A DNA stretch of 64,000 nucleotides from NCBI RefSeq assembly GCF_023218075.1, contig NZ_JALPTB010000011.1:1-64000 (forward strand), given 5' to 3'. Position 1 is the stretch's first letter. Each line of letters starts with the position of its first letter. The translations under genes were made by a program, and so were the position numbers. This DNA comes from Rhodococcus sp. HM1 (GTDB lineage: Bacteria; Actinomycetota; Actinomycetes; Mycobacteriales; Mycobacteriaceae). This document shows, one piece after another, positions 26,860 to 35,340 of the stretch. The notes under the pieces are model-generated. The model was not told the origin of the DNA, did no database searches, and saw only the letters and a list, made by a program, of their open reading frames with translations.

Positions 26860-27659
26860 CCACCATCCGCCCGACCGTCTCCCCGTTCGGGAGCCAGGTC
26901 GCCGCCCTGACCATACGCAACCTGCGCACCAGCGCCCGCGTCCCGCAATTGCTGATGTTCTCGCTGACCATGCCGATGGCGATGCTGGTGCTGTTCAGCC
27001 AGGTGTTCCGCAGCGTCGCGGCCGGAGCGGAGTTTCCGGCCGGAGTCAGCTACATCGACTTCCTCACTCCGGCGATGCTTGCCGTCTCCACCGTGATGGC
27101 CGGCACCAACGCCGGGGTGTCCGCGGCGATCGATCACACCAACGGCCTCCACGACCGGTTCGCTGCTCTGCCCATGCGCCCGAGCGTGCCGGGGGTGGCC
27201 CGCACCCTCAACGAAGCGATGTTCACCCTGGCTCGGGCGGTGCTGCTCGGGATCACCGCAGTGGCACTGGGTTTCGAATTCCACGGCACCGCCGCCGACG
27301 CCGTCTCCGCGGTGATTGTGCTGGTGGTCCTGGCCGGGGCGATGAGTGCGCTGTTCGGGCTGATCGGGGACCGGCTCCGGCGTCCCGACGTCGTGCAGTT
27401 CGCCGGAATGATGGTGATGATGCCTCTGATGTTCGTCTCGAGTGCGTTCGCGCCGCTCGAGACGATGCCCGGCTGGATGCGGGCGATGGCGTCGCTCAAC
27501 CCGGTCGCGCATGCCACCGACGCCCTGCGCGGGCACGTGCTCGGCACCGCCAGCGGCGGTGACACCGTCACCGCCCTGATCGCGGCGATCGGGTTGTGGG
27601 CCGTGGTCATCGCCCTCCCGATCGTGATCCGCCGGATCCGGCCGTCGTCGGCCCGCTGA
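26856..27659 (+). CDS. ABC-2 type permease, DrrB type
   Basis: A 267-residue membrane protein with about six helices, including 'LLMFSLTMPMAMLVLFSQVF', 'AVIVLVVLAGAMSALFGLIG' and the C-terminal 'LIAAIGLWAVVIALPIVIRR'. The 'FLTPAMLAVSTVMAG' and 'NPVAHATDALRGHVLG' segments are typical of DrrB-like ABC-2 permeases. The start overlaps the ATPase stop. It is the last gene of the exporter unit and is followed by a hairpin. Confidence 0.9.
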   Translation: MTTIRPTVSPFGSQVAALTIRNLRTSARVPQLLMFSLTMPMAMLVLFSQVFRSVAAGAEFPAGVSYIDFLTPAMLAVSTVMAGTNAGVSAAIDHTNGLHDRFAALPMRPSVPGVARTLNEAMFTLARAVLLGITAVALGFEFHGTAADAVSAVIVLVVLAGAMSALFGLIGDRLRRPDVVQFAGMMVMMPLMFVSSAFAPLETMPGWMRAMASLNPVAHATDALRGHVLGTASGGDTVTALIAAIGLWAVVIALPIVIRRIRPSSAR

Positions 27660-27755
27660 GCGCCGGGATCCCGCTCTGCGCCGTTCCCGCTCCGGTGGCG
27701 GGTACGGGCAGGGCGGTTTCCGGCGTCTCGGCGCCGCCCGACACCGGGCACGGCA

Positions 27756-27788
27756 GGTACCCCTATCCGTGAAGGGGATAGGGGTACC
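27756..27788. terminator. Bidirectional terminator hairpin
   Basis: A perfect 13-base stem ('ggtacccctatcc' and its complement) with a 7-base loop. It lies between the end of the exporter permease and the end of the convergent 30-residue ORF. Confidence 0.8.
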
Positions 27789-27827
27789 GCGTTCAGTGGA
27801 TACGTCCGGGGCGGGCGTCGACAGCGC

Positions 27828-27920
27828 TCATTCGGCGGTGTCGAGCAGATGCAGTTCCTCCGCCAGGATCAGGTCCACCTCTTCACTGGTCAGACCCGAC
27901 AACAGATGCGTGGTCAACAT
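27828..27920 (-). CDS. 30-residue acidic, leucine-rich small protein
   Basis: ATG 27920 preceded by an excellent ribosome site (GAGGAGG about 8 bases upstream on the minus strand). The peptide begins MLTTHLLSGLTSEEVD and ends LILAEELHLLDTAE. It forms one amphipathic acidic helix. It lies between the exporter and the SigZ-like gene, divergent from the latter, and a hairpin follows its stop. No family is recognised; it might be a small regulator or membrane-surface peptide. The ribosome site is the main support. Confidence 0.5.
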   Translation of the reverse strand: MLTTHLLSGLTSEEVDLILAEELHLLDTAE

Positions 27921-28012
27921 CGCTCTCACCTCCTCACCGCGCTTCTACCGGTACGTCGAATCGGGGAACCCGATATCGACATCGACACCTCTACAGACGA
28001 GACCCATGTGAA

Positions 28013-28092
28013 TCGGACGCAGCGCCTGCCTCGCTGCAGCCGCGCAGGGTTGCGTCCGACAGCCCTTTAGATCGTCCGTCTCGACGAGACGG
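28013..28092. promoter_or_regulatory. Inverted repeats upstream of the SigZ-like gene
   Basis: Two dyads lie in the divergent gap between the small ORF and the sigma gene. One is 'tcggacgca' (28013-28021) with 'tgcgtccga' (28051-28059). The other is the near-continuous palindrome 'ccgtctcg-a-cgagacgg' (28076-28092). They are candidate regulator sites or leader structures. The rest of the 27660-28159 gap holds only the terminator and small ORF described. Confidence 0.45.
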
Positions 28093-28159
28093 CAACCGTC
28101 CGGGGCTCGCGGAAGCGCCGCGCGGCGAGGATGCTGGAGACGGAGAGGAATCAGAGATC

Positions 28160-28795
28160 ATGGGCGAGACGACGGACCCCACTGCGACGACACTGCAACC
28201 GGCACCGGGCGATCTCGAGCAACTGTGGCGGGACTTCTCGGGTGACCTGCGGGCATTCATCGCCCGCCGGGTCTCGACCCCGGAGGACGCCGACGACATC
28301 CTGTCGATCGTCTTCCTGCGGATGGCCCGGAGTCTCGACGGTCTGCGCGATCAGGATCGGCTGCTGGGGTGGATGTATTCGATCACCCGCAACGCGATCA
28401 CGGACTACTACCGGTCCGCGGCTCATCGCCGGGAACTGCCTGTCGACGCCGTCCCGGACAACCAGTTGCCGGACGGTTCCGAGACCGATGAGGCGGTCCA
28501 GAAGGAACTCGCCGCGTGCCTGGTGCCGATGCTCTCGGGTCTGCCCGCCGAACAGGCCGAGGCGGTGAAGATGGTCGATCTCGACGCCCGCACGCATGCC
28601 GCAGCCGCCGACGAGGCCGGAATCTCCGTCTCCGGCATGAAATCTCGCGTCCAGCGAGGCCGCGCCCACCTCCGGCAGCGGTTGCAGGCCTGCTGCCGGA
28701 TCAGCCAGGACCGCACCGGTCATGTGCACGACTACCAACCGCGTAGCGGCGGCGCCTGCGCCTGCGGTGCCACACAGCCCGCGTCGGACCGGTGA
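28160..28795 (+). CDS. SigZ-like ECF sigma factor with Cys/His-rich tail
   Basis: A 211-residue sigma-70-family protein. Region 2 ('RRVSTPEDADDILSIVFLRM', then 'DRLLGWMYSITRNAITDYYR') and region 4 ('LPAEQAEAVKMVDL', 'ISVSGMKSRVQRGRAHLRQR') are clear. The last ~40 residues form a tail 'ACCRISQDRTGHVHDYQPRS...ACACG', the C-C...D-x-x-G-x-V...DY...C-x-C pattern I know from SigZ of Bacillus. The tail could bind zinc or arsenic and gate activity. No anti-sigma gene is adjacent. The start is ATG 28160 with 'ggagaggaa' upstream. Confidence 0.82.
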   Translation: MGETTDPTATTLQPAPGDLEQLWRDFSGDLRAFIARRVSTPEDADDILSIVFLRMARSLDGLRDQDRLLGWMYSITRNAITDYYRSAAHRRELPVDAVPDNQLPDGSETDEAVQKELAACLVPMLSGLPAEQAEAVKMVDLDARTHAAAADEAGISVSGMKSRVQRGRAHLRQRLQACCRISQDRTGHVHDYQPRSGGACACGATQPASDR

Positions 28796-28853
28796 ATCGG
28801 TCGGCCGGCAGACGACGGGCAAGACCATCCTGGTTCCGTAGGCGCGGCCCCGA

Positions 28854-29423
28854 TCACGGTCGCTCGTTGCGGGCGGCCTTCTCGACGATGCCGGCGATCC
28901 GCCTGGTCTTGGTCGCCGGCTGCTTCGCGAATGCGATCTGGCTGAGCGCGAATTTGCGGACGCTCGGCGGCCACGCGTCCCAGTTGGTGCGCGCCCGAGG
29001 GTCGGCGTCGAGGGCTGCGGTGAGTTCCGGAGATTCGACGAGTGCCTCGGCGTCGTCGAGCAGCGTCCACAGACCGCGTTGCTTGGCGTCGTCGACGACG
29101 GCCTGCCCGGGCGGCTGCATTCGTCCCTCGGCGATCAGTTCGGTCACGCGAGCCTTGTTGGACGCGGCCCACGCGCTGTTGCGCGCGCGTCGGGTGAACC
29201 ACATGCCACGGCGGTGCTCGTCGATGATCCGGGTGTGCCCGTCTACCCACCCCCAGCACAGTGCTTCCCGCACGACCTGCTCGTAGTCGAGGGGAGTGTT
29301 ACCGGACTCCTTGCGCCAGAACACGATCCAGACGCCGGGGGGCCGGTCGTGGTTGTCCCGCAGCCACGCGTGCCACTCGTCGAGGGACTCGAGGTGCAGG
29401 TGTTCTGCGTTCGGGTCGGCCAT
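28854..29423 (-). CDS. YdeI/OmpD-associated family protein
   Basis: A 189-residue protein. 'WHAWLRDNHDRPPGVWIVFW' and 'EALCWGWVDGHTRIIDEHR' followed by 'FTRRARNSAWAASNKARVTE' are the YdeI family core, and the C terminus has the second helical module ('FALSQIAFAKQPATKTRRI'). YdeI is linked to bacteriocin or polymyxin resistance in enterics; in actinobacteria the role is unknown. It is convergent with the sigma gene and co-directional with the downstream ABC pair but separated from it. Confidence 0.85.
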   Translation of the reverse strand: MADPNAEHLHLESLDEWHAWLRDNHDRPPGVWIVFWRKESGNTPLDYEQVVREALCWGWVDGHTRIIDEHRRGMWFTRRARNSAWAASNKARVTELIAEGRMQPPGQAVVDDAKQRGLWTLLDDAEALVESPELTAALDADPRARTNWDAWPPSVRKFALSQIAFAKQPATKTRRIAGIVEKAARNERP

Positions 29424-29507
29424 GCGGACCAGGCTAGGGCCTGCGGTCGCGCAACGGCCGGTCTCGGCGCAAGAGGGGCGAGTTGCCGGTCCGGATGGAG
29501 CACGCGG

Positions 29508-31373
29508 CTACGTGGTCACCCCCGAAGTGACGAGGTCGGGATCGGAATCTCCGTCCGGAGCGCGGCCGGCGCTGCCGATCTCTCGCCGACCGGCAGTCCA
29601 AGCGGCCCACAGACGGTGGTAGATCCCGCCGGCGGCGAGCAACTGGTCGTGGGTGCCCTGCTCCACGACCTGACCCGCGTCCATGACGAGAATGTTGTCG
29701 GCACGCGAGGCCTGGTCCAGGCGGTGCGCCACCACCAGGGCCGAACGATTACGGGTCACCACATCAGCGGCATCCTCCAACGCCCCCGCCCCCGCCGAGC
29801 CGGCTTCGGCAGTCGCCTCGTCCATGATGACGATGGCCGGGTCGAGAAGTAGAACGCGAGCCAGCGCCAGCTGCTGAGCGGCCACAGGCTCCAGCTGGAT
29901 GCCACGCGCGCCGACCACCGTGTCGAGCCCCTGAGGAAGCCGGTCGAACCATGAGCGGGCATGTACCAGATCGAGTACCGAACGGAGCTCTGTATCGGTG
30001 GCATCGGGCTTGGCGAGGGTCATGTCCTGGCGCAGAGTTCCGGAGAAGACATGCACCTCCTGGCTGACCATGGCGAGACGCGCGACGCGCTCACGGTCGG
30101 ACAGTGACGACACGGGGTGTCCGTCGACGAGCACCTCGCCCTCGTCGGGTATGTGCAGTCCCGCCAGCAGCGCTGCCACCGTTGTCTTTCCGGCCCCTGA
30201 CGCGCCCACGATGGCGACGGTCTCGCCCGGGGTGATGGTCAGGTTGATGTTGCGGACGGCCCAGGGGCCGCCGTAGCTGAAGCTGACGTTGCGCAGCTCG
30301 ACGTGCCCTCGGGGAGCATCTGCGCCGCTGTCGGGCACCGGCACCGGCGGATCGGAGACCACGCCCACGATTCGTGCCAGCGATGCGTACCCGGACTGCA
30401 CGACGTCGAGCACGCGCATGAACGTGTTCAAAGGACCACGCAATCGGATGATCATGAGCACCGCCCCGGTCACGGCGCCCACGGTGAGGGCACCGGTGGA
30501 CACCAGCCGGTAACCCACCGACAGCGCGATCGTCAGCATGAGGAACTCGGCACCGAGCATCCAGACGTTGAGGACGAGCATGGTGCTGCGAGCCCTGATG
30601 CCCTTGCGGACCACATCCCACGAGGCGTTCTCGATTTCGGTGTGGACGCGGTTTTCCATCGAGAACGCACGCACCGTCGCGCGACCGCGGATGGACTCCA
30701 GGACGCGACGGGCACGCTCGGCCATGGCGGCGCGCTCGGCGGCATAGCGCTCGGGGGCCTTGGCGAGGTAGCGGCGCGCGGCGATGTAGTACACCGGCGC
30801 GACGATCACCGGGATGATCAGGAACTGCCAGTCCAGCGCGAACAGGGCCGTGACGGTGGCAATGACAGTGAACAGTGAGGTGGACAGCGTCGGCACGGTC
30901 TCCGTGACGGCGGCGGACAGCTCGGCGACGTCATCGGTGGAACGGCTGACCAGATCGCCTGCGCCTGCATCCTCGACTCGGTGGGTGGGCAGTCCCAGAG
31001 CGGTGCCGACCATGTCCTGGCGCAGGTTCGCGATCACGCGCTCGGACAGCCGTGACACCAGATAGAAGCCGCAGGCGTTCACGACCGCGCCGGCGATCGC
31101 GGCGGAAATCAGACCTGCGCCGATCAGCCACAGCGATCCCTGGGTGCGGTCCGTCACCAGGTCCACGATCCGGCCCATCAGCTGCGGCACCAGCACACCG
31201 GCGTACGCGCCGAGGACGAGCAGTACCAGGGCGAGCAGGAACAACAGCTTCGCATGGCGGACTTGGCCCAGCTGACGCGCGACCTCGCGCCGCACCTGCG
31301 TCAGCGTGGCCAGGGGGAACCGAAGGGCGGTGTCGGTCTTGACGGGTGGGCTCGCGTTCGTCGACGGATTCAT
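29508..31373 (-). CDS. ABC exporter half-transporter with intact Walker motifs but degenerate signature
   Basis: A 621-residue fused membrane-ATPase subunit. Six helices fill about 40-340. The ATPase domain has Walker A 'GASGAGKT' (390-397), Q-loop 'SQEVHVF', Walker B 'IVIMDEATAE' (D518-E519) and the H-loop 'VVAHRLDQ'. The signature, however, reads 'LEPVA' (494-498) instead of LSGGQ. With the partner encoded upstream it would form one active composite ATP site. The start ATG overlaps the partner's stop (ATGA). Family: multidrug/peptide type-IV ABC exporters; substrate unknown. Confidence 0.88.
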   Translation of the reverse strand: MNPSTNASPPVKTDTALRFPLATLTQVRREVARQLGQVRHAKLLFLLALVLLVLGAYAGVLVPQLMGRIVDLVTDRTQGSLWLIGAGLISAAIAGAVVNACGFYLVSRLSERVIANLRQDMVGTALGLPTHRVEDAGAGDLVSRSTDDVAELSAAVTETVPTLSTSLFTVIATVTALFALDWQFLIIPVIVAPVYYIAARRYLAKAPERYAAERAAMAERARRVLESIRGRATVRAFSMENRVHTEIENASWDVVRKGIRARSTMLVLNVWMLGAEFLMLTIALSVGYRLVSTGALTVGAVTGAVLMIIRLRGPLNTFMRVLDVVQSGYASLARIVGVVSDPPVPVPDSGADAPRGHVELRNVSFSYGGPWAVRNINLTITPGETVAIVGASGAGKTTVAALLAGLHIPDEGEVLVDGHPVSSLSDRERVARLAMVSQEVHVFSGTLRQDMTLAKPDATDTELRSVLDLVHARSWFDRLPQGLDTVVGARGIQLEPVAAQQLALARVLLLDPAIVIMDEATAEAGSAGAGALEDAADVVTRNRSALVVAHRLDQASRADNILVMDAGQVVEQGTHDQLLAAGGIYHRLWAAWTAGRREIGSAGRAPDGDSDPDLVTSGVTT

Positions 31374-32962
31374 CGGGCGGCCCCCGCCAGCAGCTCCTCC
31401 GCCGTCGCCTTCAGCTCCGCCACGCTCGAGTGGTTGGCCGCCACGGCGTTCCAGGCCGGGGCCTCGCTGAACACGAGCGTGATCTTGCCTGCCCGGTGCC
31501 GGGACACCCGCTCGGCGAGGTTCTGCTCCGTCACCGAGTCCACCGCGGTGGTCGGATCCTGCAGCACGAGGACCTCGGGGTCGAAGGCGATGGCGCGTGC
31601 CAGGGCCACGCGTTGCCGCTGACCGCCGGACAGCATGCGTCCGTTCTCGCCGACGCGCTTGTCGGGGCCCTCGGGGATGTCGTCGCAGCAGGCGACGCGG
31701 AGTGCTTCCTCGGCGGTGGCCCGGTCGGGGTGGACGTTGTCGGCGACGCTGCCGTCGAACAGGTCAGCCGCGTGCGGGACGACGATCACCCTGGTCCGGG
31801 GTAGCGACTCCAGCTGGGAGATCAGCTCGTGGTCGGTGCCGCGCACGACAGTGAGACCGGTCGGCAGGGCCTCCAGGAAGTTGGCGGTCCTGGCTTCGTC
31901 GATTTCAGTGGTGTGTTCGAAGTCTGCCCCGAGAACCTCGCGGATACGCCGTCCGGATGCCTCGGCCGAGGCCCATCGCGAGGCGAGGTTCCTGCCGAAC
32001 ATGGTCATCGGAGTGATGAGGAACTGCGTCAGGCCGACGACGGTGATGAGGTCGCCGATGGTCATGTGCCCGTTGAGTGCGAACGCGCCGGCGGCGATGC
32101 CGAGGGCGGAGACGAAGATCGCGCCGGTGGCCTCTGTGGCCCCGTTGAGGCGCGCCTCGGCGGCATTGGCGTGAATGGTCTTGTGATAGGCGATGTCCGA
32201 GACCTCGGCATAGCGAACCCGGACGGTGACGATCGCGCCCAGGCCTTTCAGGATGCGCAGTCCCTGCACCACATCCGCGGCGGTCGCCGCGGCCTGAGCA
32301 ATCGCATGCTGACGTGCGACCGAACGACTCTGCAGCGGGCGGGCCACCCGGAGGGCCACGATCGCCAGGAGCGGACCGCCGATGAGGGTGGCCAGGCTCA
32401 GCCAGGGACTGATGGTGAACATCATGGTGGCGCCGTAGACGATGGCCGCCGCCTCGGCTACAGGCATGACCGTCATCATCACGATCTCGCCGACCCGGCT
32501 GGTGTCGGACGATGCGATCGACAGCAAGCCGCCTGCGGTGCGCTCGCGGCCGGCGAACCCACGTGGATCCTGGATGCGGTCGGTGACCATGGTGCGCAGA
32601 TCATGGCTGACCAGCTGCTGACTGCGGATCAACATGAAGCGCGCGATCCAGTTCGCGACGATGGCGAGCACGAAAAGACAACCCAGAACCAGGATCCAGA
32701 ATCCCAGTCGGCCGGCAGACGAGGTGGCGATGGCCTCATCCACGGCCCTGCCCACGACGACGGGCGTCAGGCCGTTGCAGATGAAAGCGACCGCCATGCC
32801 GACCGAGGCGACGAAGCTCCACGGACGCTGCGAGAGCGCGACCTTCAGCGTCCACTGCAGTGCGTCGAGCGCAGGCATCTTGGACTGTTGCCCGCCAGGT
32901 CCGGGAAGCGCCGAATAGTCGACGATACTTTCCTGTCCGTGAGCTTGAGGGATGACGAGCAC
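31370..32962 (-). CDS. ABC exporter half-transporter lacking Walker A
   Basis: A 530-residue partner subunit starting at GTG 32962. After a six-helix membrane domain (about 50-330) the ATPase domain is short. No GxxGxGK(S/T) can be found in the expected place (about 345-385, 'RTANFLEALPTGLTVVRGTD'). The signature is perfect ('LSGGQRQR', 444 on), Walker B is altered to 'LVLQDPTTAVD' (Q468-D469), and the H-loop His is replaced ('LVFSEAP'). It cannot bind ATP normally, but supplies the signature to the other subunit. First gene of the pair, divergent from the ketone carboxylase operon. Confidence 0.88.
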   Translation of the reverse strand: MLVIPQAHGQESIVDYSALPGPGGQQSKMPALDALQWTLKVALSQRPWSFVASVGMAVAFICNGLTPVVVGRAVDEAIATSSAGRLGFWILVLGCLFVLAIVANWIARFMLIRSQQLVSHDLRTMVTDRIQDPRGFAGRERTAGGLLSIASSDTSRVGEIVMMTVMPVAEAAAIVYGATMMFTISPWLSLATLIGGPLLAIVALRVARPLQSRSVARQHAIAQAAATAADVVQGLRILKGLGAIVTVRVRYAEVSDIAYHKTIHANAAEARLNGATEATGAIFVSALGIAAGAFALNGHMTIGDLITVVGLTQFLITPMTMFGRNLASRWASAEASGRRIREVLGADFEHTTEIDEARTANFLEALPTGLTVVRGTDHELISQLESLPRTRVIVVPHAADLFDGSVADNVHPDRATAEEALRVACCDDIPEGPDKRVGENGRMLSGGQRQRVALARAIAFDPEVLVLQDPTTAVDSVTEQNLAERVSRHRAGKITLVFSEAPAWNAVAANHSSVAELKATAEELLAGAAR

Positions 32963-33063
32963 GAGCGAAAATGTTACACGTGCGAACTACCGCGGCCCGG
33001 CTGTCGTGTCGCGGTGGTCTGTCTCCGGTTTCACGCATCAGCGGCAGGGACCGAGAGTCCGAA

Positions 33064-33095
33064 GGGACTGCCCTCACTTCGAGTGGGGCAGTCCC
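33064..33095. promoter_or_regulatory. Strong hairpin in the divergent gap
   Basis: A 'gggactgccc' arm (33064-33073) pairs with 'gggcagtccc' (33086-33095); the loop continues the stem as 'cact-tcg-agtg' with one bulge. It lies about 100 bases upstream of the ABC pair start and 280 before the carboxylase operon. It could insulate the two divergent promoters or be part of the ABC leader. Confidence 0.5.
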
Positions 33096-33181
33096 CTACG
33101 GGGCCGGGTCCGAAACGGGTCGTCCCCAGCTCTAGGAGATCTGTGGTTCCCGTGTTCGCCTGCACTCCCCATCGAACCGGA

Positions 33182-33204
33182 AAGTGTCCCTCATCCGGAC
33201 ACTT
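33182..33204. promoter_or_regulatory. Operator-like dyad 1 upstream of ketone carboxylase operon
   Basis: A perfect dyad AAGTGTCC-N7-GGACACTT, with its centre about 182 bases before the first ATG. A close variant lies about 102 bases downstream. Probable binding site for the AcoR-like activator encoded at 41263. Confidence 0.6.
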
Positions 33205-33283
33205 CCCTCCACCACGCCGACACCCGCGCGCATCGGTCGTGCGGGACGAACACCGAAACCCCAGGTTGGGGCGTATATCACTC

Positions 33284-33307
33284 AAGGTGTCCGCAAGTGA
33301 CACACTT
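33284..33307. promoter_or_regulatory. Operator-like dyad 2 upstream of ketone carboxylase operon
   Basis: An imperfect copy of dyad 1: left arm AAGGTGTCC, right arm GACACACTT. The centre lies about 80 bases before ATG 33375. The ~102-base centre spacing is close to ten helical turns, which would put both sites on one DNA face. Confidence 0.55.
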
Positions 33308-33374
33308 CACACGATGTCTGCAGCCCCAGGATTTCCTCATCCGAATCGCAACACCGCATTGGACCGAGGACACC

Positions 33375-35294
33375 ATGGACAGACTGATCAACATCGACAA
33401 TGGCGGTACCCTCACCGACATCTGCGCGTGGGACGGCCACGACTTCAGCTTCACCAAGACCCTCACCACCCCGTTCGACCTGTCGCAGTGCCTGTTCGAC
33501 GGTCTCACCAAAGTGTCGCGGGAGATCTACGGCACGGAGAATCTGCCCGAGCTGCTGCACTCGACCGCACACATCCGCTACTCGACAACGCAGGGTACGA
33601 ACGCGCTCGTGGAGCGGAAGGGTCCGAGTGTCGGCATCCTCACCGACTCGGCCGGCACGGTGGACGAGCTCAGGCGCACCCCCGAGCAGCGCGCGCTGTT
33701 CGACGACCTCGTCGGCAGCCGCGTCGCGGTGATCGACAGCGCCGCCGACGACCTCGACAGCGAACTGGTCGCCAAGGTCAACCGGCTCATCACCGACGGC
33801 GCGGCCCGCATCGTCGTCGCGGTCGGTGACACCAACGACGGCCGCGAACGCGAGATCCGCAGGGTCCTGCTGCGCAAGTTCCCGCGCCACCTGCTCGGGT
33901 CGGTGCCGTTCCTGTACTCGTGGGACTTCAGCACCGATCGCACCGCGTCCCGGCGCATCTGGTCGGCCGTGATCAACACCTTCCTGCACCCGACGATCGA
34001 ACGGTTCCTGTACAACACCGAGCATCGTCTGCGCGACCATCGCGTCCGCAACCCACTGCTGATCTACCGCAACGACGGGGCCTCGTCGCGCGTAGCGAAA
34101 TCGGTTGCGCTCAAGACCTACTCGTCGGGACCGCGAGGCGGCTTGGAAGGCACCCGGGCGCTGGCCGAAGTCTACGGCCTCAAGCACGTCCTCATGATCG
34201 ACGTCGGCGGCACGACCACCGACATCGGCACGGTCACCGGCGGCGAGATCCTCACGGACCGAAGAGGTTCCATCGCCGGGATCCCCATCTCCTTCCCGAT
34301 GTCCAACGTCGAGTCCGCAGGCATCGGCGGCAGCTCCGTCATCGCCGTCACCGACGGTGTCATCACGGTCGGCCCCGAGAGCGTCGGCGCAGCACCGGGA
34401 CCGGCCTGCTTCGGTTTCGGTGGTACCGCCGCCACCATCACCGACGTCAATCTGCTGCTCGGGGTACTCGATCCGTCCACCTACCTCGACGGCGGCTTCA
34501 CCCTCGATGCGGACCGGGCCCGCGCGGTCGTCCGCGAGACCGTCGCCGAGCCGCTCGGCCTCACCCTCGACGAGGCGCTGATCGCGATGGAGCAGGCCTA
34601 CTTCACAGCCATGGGGAGTGCCATCGCCCCGGCAGTCCAGGATGCCGACGAGACCACGATCGCCGCGTTCGGCGGTGCCGGTCCGATGAGTGCGTGTGGT
34701 GCTGCCCGGGATGCCGGTGTCCGCACCGTCCTGATCCCCAAGCTCGCCGCCGTCTTCTCGGCGTTCGGGATCGGATTCTCCGACATCGGGCAGAGCTACG
34801 AGACCGACCTCGTGGACACGAGCGACGCGACACTCGCCGATGCCACCGCCGACCTGCTCGCCAAGGCCGAACGCGACATGTTCCAGGAGGGTCATTCCCT
34901 CGACGAGTGCACTCTGTCGTGGACGGTTGCCTCGGAGGACGAGCACGGCGTCACCGTCGACGAAACCCCCTACCGGCCCGGCGAGCCGGTGGAACTCGTG
35001 GCCGGTGCCTCCAGCGCGCTGACCCTCGTCGTCACGCGCCGAATGAATCGAATCGCCCTGCCCGACAGCTCGTTCGCCGAACCCTGCGACCCGCAGGCGA
35101 CCGGTGTCCGCACCGTGCTCGGTGCCGCGGGACGCGCCGAGGTGCCGGTGTACACGCTCACCGAGCAGCAGCCGGGTGCGACCGCCGAGGGACCTGCCAT
35201 CGTCGAAGGCCCCTTCTTCACCGCCCGGGTGCAGGACGGCTGGACTTTCCACGTCACCGCCGGCGGCGACCTGCTGCTCACCGACACCCACTGA
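33375..35294 (+). CDS. Ketone carboxylase subunit A, hydantoinase A/acetone carboxylase beta-like
   Basis: A 639-residue (about 68 kDa) ASKHA-fold ATPase subunit. The first phosphate loop 'NIDNGGTLTDICAWDG' is at the N terminus, 'RYSTTQGTNALVERKG' follows, and the second loop 'IDVGGTTTDIGTVTGG' is near 280. The C-terminal oxoprolinase-type domain includes 'AFGGAGPMSACGAARDAG'. This group phosphorylates a carbonyl or amide oxygen. Size and first position match ApcA (70 kDa) of acetophenone carboxylase. ATG 33375 is preferred: it is preceded by 'gagga' and the upstream open frame covers regulatory DNA. Confidence 0.85.
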   Translation: MDRLINIDNGGTLTDICAWDGHDFSFTKTLTTPFDLSQCLFDGLTKVSREIYGTENLPELLHSTAHIRYSTTQGTNALVERKGPSVGILTDSAGTVDELRRTPEQRALFDDLVGSRVAVIDSAADDLDSELVAKVNRLITDGAARIVVAVGDTNDGREREIRRVLLRKFPRHLLGSVPFLYSWDFSTDRTASRRIWSAVINTFLHPTIERFLYNTEHRLRDHRVRNPLLIYRNDGASSRVAKSVALKTYSSGPRGGLEGTRALAEVYGLKHVLMIDVGGTTTDIGTVTGGEILTDRRGSIAGIPISFPMSNVESAGIGGSSVIAVTDGVITVGPESVGAAPGPACFGFGGTAATITDVNLLLGVLDPSTYLDGGFTLDADRARAVVRETVAEPLGLTLDEALIAMEQAYFTAMGSAIAPAVQDADETTIAAFGGAGPMSACGAARDAGVRTVLIPKLAAVFSAFGIGFSDIGQSYETDLVDTSDATLADATADLLAKAERDMFQEGHSLDECTLSWTVASEDEHGVTVDETPYRPGEPVELVAGASSALTLVVTRRMNRIALPDSSFAEPCDPQATGVRTVLGAAGRAEVPVYTLTEQQPGATAEGPAIVEGPFFTARVQDGWTFHVTAGGDLLLTDTH

Positions 35295-35340
35295 CCGACA
35301 GGCGCGACGCCTGCTCCCACCGCTTCGAAGGATGCACGAC

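Noticed and set aside
27781-27827. Coding start 'GTG/ATG' frames on the plus strand opposite the small ORF
   Set aside because: No ribosome site and no coding bias; the minus-strand ORF has an excellent ribosome site.
33307-33374. Sigma-54 (-24/-12) promoter before the carboxylase operon
   Set aside because: No GG-N10-GC element in suitable context was found, and the regulator lacks GAFTGA.
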